Assembly (NCBI GenBank): GCA_033675265.1
Contig: JAUJYZ010000839.1
Span: 62,001 to 126,000, forward strand
Direction of reading: 5' to 3'
Length of the DNA stretch: 64,000 nt
Source of the DNA: Actinostola sp. cb2023
Taxonomy: Eukaryota; Cnidaria; Anthozoa; Actiniaria; Actinostolidae
Of the stretch, positions 59,757 to 64,000 are shown in pieces (position 1 is the first letter of the stretch; each line of letters starts with the position of its first letter). Under the pieces are notes generated by a model that had not been told where the DNA came from, did not search any database, and saw only the letters and a program-made list of their open reading frames with translations. Made by a program: the position numbers and the translations under genes.

Positions 59757-62132
59757 ATGTCAGCTCCTTTGCCCCCAGCTCCGGGCGTTGTTGCTCCTGT
59801 GCAGGTTGGTCCTGAGCCAGTTGTTCCTCCGCCAGTTGTTCCTGTTCAAGTGGGTCTTGCACCAGTTGTTCCTGTGCCAGTGGTTCCTGTTCAAGTTGGC
59901 CCCGCGCCAGTTGGCCCCGCTGCGCAAGTAAATCCTGGGCAGGTCGTCGCCGTCGCCCCAGTGGCTGCCCAAGCACCGGTTGATGTGGATGCTCAACAGG
60001 TAATTTTACTGCAGGTTCCTATAGTGCGGTCAGTTATCCTTGGATTCCCGGCTTTTATTAGATAGCAGTTTTTTTTCTCGTTCAGTTTTGTACGTATTTC
60101 CAGTATTTAGCTTGCTTTAGTTTTGTATCGGGCGTTGTTTTACATTTTTCTTCGTAGATTTGCATAGGTATGTATTTGGTTGTTATACCTTGTAGCTCCC
60201 GTGCAAAGCTAATTACGGGCTTAACACCTTTGCTCGGTATGTCAGCACCCCCTCGTTTTGTTTGCCCTTGGGACGGGTTCAATTTAGTTACCTTTGTAAA
60301 AACTTACGTGCCTTCTTCTCGGTCATAGTTCAGTTCTATATTCTTACTTTGCCTTGATTGATATATATTTCTGTATCCCGCTGCTTTATCGCGTTCGTGT
60401 CGTCCATTTTTCCTCGTGGGGCGTCAGTCAATTAAGCAGTCCAGGGCTACGTGTTTTTAAAGGCTGAAAGAGATGCTGCGAGGGCGGTCAAGGACTGCAA
60501 AGAGGTTAATTTTGAAAAGAGTTACCGTGAAGGCAGTCAGGAACTGCAAAGAGTTTAATTTTGAAAAGAATTACTGTGAAGGCAGTCGGGGACTGCAAAG
60601 AGTTTATTTTTGAAAAGAGTTACCGTGAAGGCAGTCAGAGACTGCACAGAGTTTATTTTTGAAAAGAATTACTGTGAAGGCAGTCCGGGACTGCAAAGAG
60701 TTTATTTTTGAAAAGAGTTACCGTGAAGGCAGTCGGGGACTGCACAGAGTTTATTTTTGAAAAGAATTACTGTGAAGGCAGTCCGGGACTGCAAAGAGTT
60801 TATTTTTGAAAAGAATTACTGTGAAGGCAGTCGGGGACTGCAAATAGTCGTTACATACTTTGTCTTCCCGCAGGTCTTGCGTCCTTGGAAGGCTGCTAGT
60901 CGTTGCAGTGCCTGCCTCTACCCGAACGACGTGGATGCAAATTTCTGCCAGGCATGCGGTGCTCCGACTCCCTTATCACAGCCTTCATGTGGCCGACGTC
61001 AAGTCGATGAGGCGGCGATATTCCAACGGTTTCAAGAGTTTGAGGAGTCTTCGCGCAGGAAGCCGTATCAGCGTCAAAAGTCTGCTCTAGAGAAACAACT
61101 CTGTGAATTCCTAGCGTCCTTTCACCTCCAAAATCCATCTCTTCATGTTGCGCGGATGATATTGTAAAATTTCTCATCGACAAGGATCGCGGGGGCAAGA
61201 CCGTGGTCCATTCTATGTCTTGCCCCAGGCAGGATGGGTGTGGGTGTCCTAAACGTTTGGCAGCGGGTACCGTTGACTCATTGCTGGGTAAACTCCGAGC
61301 CATCTTTAACAACATCGGCCGCCTAAATGATTCGAACCCCGTGGCTCATCCTCGGGTTAGACAGTACCTCAAATTCACCCGGGAAGAACAGGCTGGCTTA
61401 GCGATCACACCCACACAGGCAGTTCCAATGTTCTTAGTAAAATTTCGGCAGTTGATAGCTTTTATTAGGGGTCTAATAGGGGAAAGTGGCAGCCTTCCAA
61501 GAGTCGACAAGTACATTCTGGTGCGCGATACATTATTTTTTGTTATAGATTTCTTCACTGGGGATAGGGCCTCGGACCTAGGGCGCCTCCTAACTAGCCA
61601 GGTTTTCAAACTTAAGGATCGGGAAGGGTACTTATTCAAATTCTCCTTAACCAAGAACCTCAGGAAGGGAGATTCGCGTCCGTTTATCTTGGTGCCCTAT
61701 ATTGAGCCTGATGTATGTCCGGTTTCCTGGTTAGAGTACTACCTTCGTGTTTGTCGTTTGTTAAAGGTAGAGTTAACTCAGGGTTATTTTTTCAGGGCTA
61801 CCAATAGCAACAAAAGTATAAGCCAACGCCCTCTCCTAGGTTCTGCGGTCAATAATCGCTTGCGGAAGTATCTTACGGACGCTAAGCTTTTTTGCGGCGA
61901 GACACCGCATAGTTTCAGGGTGGGTTTATCCAACACCCTTAGAATGCTTGGATGTTCCCAGGGGGAAATAGCACAGTACCTGGGGTGGCAGAGCGGGGAG
62001 ATGGCCAGGCATTACACACGTTTGTCCGACGCAGAAGGAGCCTTATCGGTTTTAGAACACGTTGTTCCTAGGGCCGCTTCTTTGGACCAGATCCCTGCCT
62101 CCCATCCCGATAATTTGTTGCCCATTCTTTAA
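59757..62132 (+). CDS. Tyrosine recombinase of a DIRS-like element (2 exons, one frameshift)
   Basis: Exon 1 (59,757-59,999) encodes a Pro/Val/Gln-rich leader opening MSAPLPPAPGVVAP. A GTAATT donor joins in phase 0 to exon 2 after CTTCCCGCAG at 60,873. Exon 2 starts VLRPWKAASRCSACLYPNDV, a CxxC...FCQACG zinc ribbon, and continues, after a one-base shift near 61,150-61,165, into the recombinase (DDIVKFLIDKDRGGKT onward). Catalytic signs: GDRASDLGRLL, HSFR, LGWQSGEM, HYTRL. I recall the same leader, zinc and recombinase arrangement from cnidarian genomes. The enzyme would integrate circular element DNA without a DDE integrase. The frameshift suggests this copy is dead. Confidence 0.75.
60475..60845. 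repeat. 49-bp tandem repeat within the recombinase intron
   Basis: Seven to eight units with GTGAAGGCAGTCGGGGACTG and AGAGTTTATTTTTGAAAAG. Each has a small hairpin, CAGTC..GACTG. Confidence 0.9.
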
Positions 62133-62368
62133 ATGGGGCTATTTTTCTGCCAGGTCAGTCAATATTCCGTAGATTTTGTTAGAATTCTGAGTATTGGGAG
62201 AGGTTAAATAAAATTCAGTGTTCTTCTCTTAATGTGGTGACTATTTTTCGATTTCGTCGGGCATGTAGTTGCATTGATGACATATTGTCGTGGGCGGGAG
62301 CGGGAGCTACCCATAACTTATTCACGTGCTGTGGTAAATGGGTATACAGTGAGGATATATTACGATTT

Positions 62369-63250
62369 TCAAGTGGACTGCCAAACACAGCGGAAAGCCC
62401 ACAAGTCCCACTGTAGACTTCTAGGAGCCCAGCCCTCAGAAAGACGCGAGGGGAATAGCAACACCGAGTCATCTCCCTTCTTTCCTAGCCGGAATCGGTC
62501 GACAGCCATGGAATGGATGAGCGCCCACCAGTAACGTCTGGGATGCAAATCTGGAACAACCAGTGTGAGACTTCCGCCGAATTGCTGATCAAAGATGTAC
62601 CTCAACAAAGGGCCTACCAAGACGAACGGCGGGAACCCATAAACATTGTGTCCCTGCCGTGGCAATGGCTGGGCGAAAACGTTCACTCCCTGCGACCCGG
62701 GGGTGGGCCATGGCGTGTAATGGGGTAGCGGTCTTCCAAACCTATCCTTTTGGCTATTACTGTCCAAAGACATCAGGTCGAAAGTATGTGGGCCAAAGAC
62801 ACGGTCGACCTGGGACCACGCTTTTCTGGAGAGCATGCAATCTAGGTCTGAGAGCTGCCTAGACGGACTATCGGCTGGGTTGTCACGGGAGGGTATGTAG
62901 CGGACATCCATACTGAAATTACACGCTCGACTGCAATCCAGGATGCTCTTAAGAACCGTGTTGATAGCTGAGCTCTTACAACCGTCGTTCTCTAATGCGC
63001 ACTTTAAGACTTTCGAGTCCGTGTGAATGTCCACCCTAGAATTCCTGATCTGGTCCTGGAAAGCCACGAGTGAGTTCAGCAAAGCCCTTGACTCCAGGAC
63101 ATTTATATCCTCTGACGCATCCGGCCAGTAGTCTTTGGACTCGAACCTGTGTCCATCTTTCACTAGGACTCCACCCCAAGCGAGCTTGGAGGCGTCAGCA
63201 AACACGCTGACTGTCAGATGCCGCTCCGATCTCCAAGGGAGACAGTCTTT
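62369..63250 (-). CDS. DIRS-like RNase H and C-terminal region
   Basis: The frame gives VFADASKLAWGGVLVKDG, INVLESRALLNSL, IHTDSKVLKCALEN and YIPSRDNPADSPSR: the D, E, D, D residues of RNase H. The C-terminal part (GVNVFAQPLPRQGHNVYGF, PPFVLVGPLLRYI) resembles the region after RNase H in DIRS-like elements. It is in the same frame as the RT ORF to the right, separated by one TAG at 63,251-63,253 where a Trp would fit. It ends 237 bases from the convergent recombinase gene. Confidence 0.8.
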   Translation of the reverse strand, partial: KDCLPWRSERHLTVSVFADASKLAWGGVLVKDGHRFESKDYWPDASEDINVLESRALLNSLVAFQDQIRNSRVDIHTDSKVLKCALENDGCKSSAINTVLKSILDCSRACNFSMDVRYIPSRDNPADSPSRQLSDLDCMLSRKAWSQVDRVFGPHTFDLMSLDSNSQKDRFGRPLPHYTPWPTPGSQGVNVFAQPLPRQGHNVYGFPPFVLVGPLLRYIFDQQFGGSLTLVVPDLHPRRYWWALIHSMAVDRFRLGKKGDDSVLLFPSRLSEGWAPRSLQWDLWAFRCVWQST

Positions 63251-64000
63251 CTACCTGTCTAGAAAACGCCAATATAGAATTTCTGACCGCAGGTCTCCCT
63301 GCAACTTCGTCATGGTCCTGGATGACCGGTGGAGACGAGAGATGGATTGGAAAACCTCCCGAACATATAGCTTGCACCCGGGAATAGCGAGGCTAAAAGA
63401 TATTGCCTTTCCCGCAAAGCGCTGAAGCGTTTTCAGGGTAACACTGGAAGATGACAAAATTTCTTCTCTCAAAACCCTGAACTTTCCCTTCTTTTCCTCG
63501 GGGATGACGAAAGCTTGAAGCTTGGAATCACACAGGAAACCCAAGAAACGCACACAAGTCGACGAGGAGCGCTGGCATTTGTCCAAACCAATAAAATACC
63601 CAGCTTCCACGAGAAGGTAGCACATAACATAGGCCGCCGCCTCCGCGAGTACAGAACTGGGTAGCCAACCTCCATGGGCGTGAGAACAAAACAATTGCCC
63701 AACATGACGATCGTCAATATACTGGGAAACTGGGACCCCAAATGAGCGAGCGGCACCCGACACAGCGAGTCCCAAATTATGGTAGATGAAAGCGCTTGCC
63801 TTCCAACCGAACGGTAAAGTACGAAAAACGAAATGGAAGCCCTCCCACTCGAAACCAAAATAGGTGTGTGAGGATGGGTGAAGGAGCACATGCTGGTAAC
63901 CGCTCCTGTCATCAAATGTCGTTTGGAAATGCCCAGGAAGCACATACCTTGGAAGATCAGAAAGGTGGTCTAACTTAAACGGGAGGTCTCTAACCCACAA
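63251..64000 (-). CDS. DIRS-like reverse transcriptase, truncated by window edge
   Basis: Open to the right end. Motifs: FQTTFDDRSGYQHVLLHP (first Asp motif), FRTLPFGWKASAFIYH, and the catalytic SQYIDD (about 63,705-63,722), then VRFLGFLCDSK and LQRFAGKAISF. This RT type is that of DIRS/Ngaro elements, distinct from BEL. The N-terminal part and any gag lie beyond the window. Ends at an in-frame TAG before the RNase H. Confidence 0.85.
   Translation of the reverse strand: MWVRDLPFKLDHLSDLPRYVLPGHFQTTFDDRSGYQHVLLHPSSHTYFGFEWEGFHFVFRTLPFGWKASAFIYHNLGLAVSGAARSFGVPVSQYIDDRHVGQLFCSHAHGGWLPSSVLAEAAAYVMCYLLVEAGYFIGLDKCQRSSSTCVRFLGFLCDSKLQAFVIPEEKKGKFRVLREEILSSSSVTLKTLQRFAGKAISFSLAIPGCKLYVREVFQSISRLHRSSRTMTKLQGDLRSEILYWRFLDR

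Overview
The window looks like repeat-rich nuclear DNA from a marine invertebrate, most likely a cnidarian or a sponge. The evidence is spliced genes with GT-AG introns, an animal-type FER/FES tyrosine kinase, abundant ACATGTAC-type sequence, BEL/Pao retrotransposons, and a tyrosine-recombinase gene of a kind I recall from cnidarian genomes. I cannot fix the species. There are no bacterial operons, rRNA genes or CRISPR arrays. Only two host genes are convincing; most of the rest is transposons, their fragments, fold-back or miniature inverted-repeat elements, and tandem arrays.

1-17.6 kb, minus strand: a FER/FES-type non-receptor tyrosine kinase. Twelve exons could be joined in frame (F-BAR, coiled coil, SH2, kinase N-lobe to just past DFG); the last part lies left of the window. 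The intron after the DFG exon holds a decayed BEL/Pao element in the same orientation (LTR, primer site, gag, protease, RT, RNase H, integrase), itself interrupted by about 1 kb of inverted-repeat DNA. Other FER introns carry several miniature inverted-repeat elements, a fold-back element and a tRNA-like SINE head.

17.7-30.5 kb: intergenic repeats. A two-ended inverted-repeat element (20.1-28.8 kb) contains a 22-bp satellite. A young BEL element (21,219-27,162) sits inside that satellite, with near-identical 320-bp LTRs and a 5-bp target duplication. Its long ORF has lost the RT/RNase H and integrase-core segments in frame, and its gag is preceded by seventeen 15-residue repeats. A G-rich 21-bp array follows at 29.7-30.5 kb.

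31-39 kb: a plus-strand four-exon gene for a SAM-like, GGG-type domain and TKL-like kinase protein of about 728 residues. It is followed on the minus strand by a frameshifted integrase-core gene. One half of an 800-bp inverted duplication (31.6-32.35 kb; mate at 51.8-52.55 kb) lies just upstream.

39-59 kb: nested fold-back elements with subterminal tandem repeats, elements tipped with poly(C), a Tigger/pogo-like miniature element, a 102-bp open tandem repeat, Crypton-like (DUF3504-type) fragments, and two hammerhead-like motifs with covarying stems.

59.6-64 kb: a DIRS-like region. A spliced tyrosine-recombinase gene on the plus strand converges on a minus-strand RT-RNase H ORF that runs off the right end. 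Exon boundaries and domain names rest on reading the sequence by eye; no alignment or database search was run.
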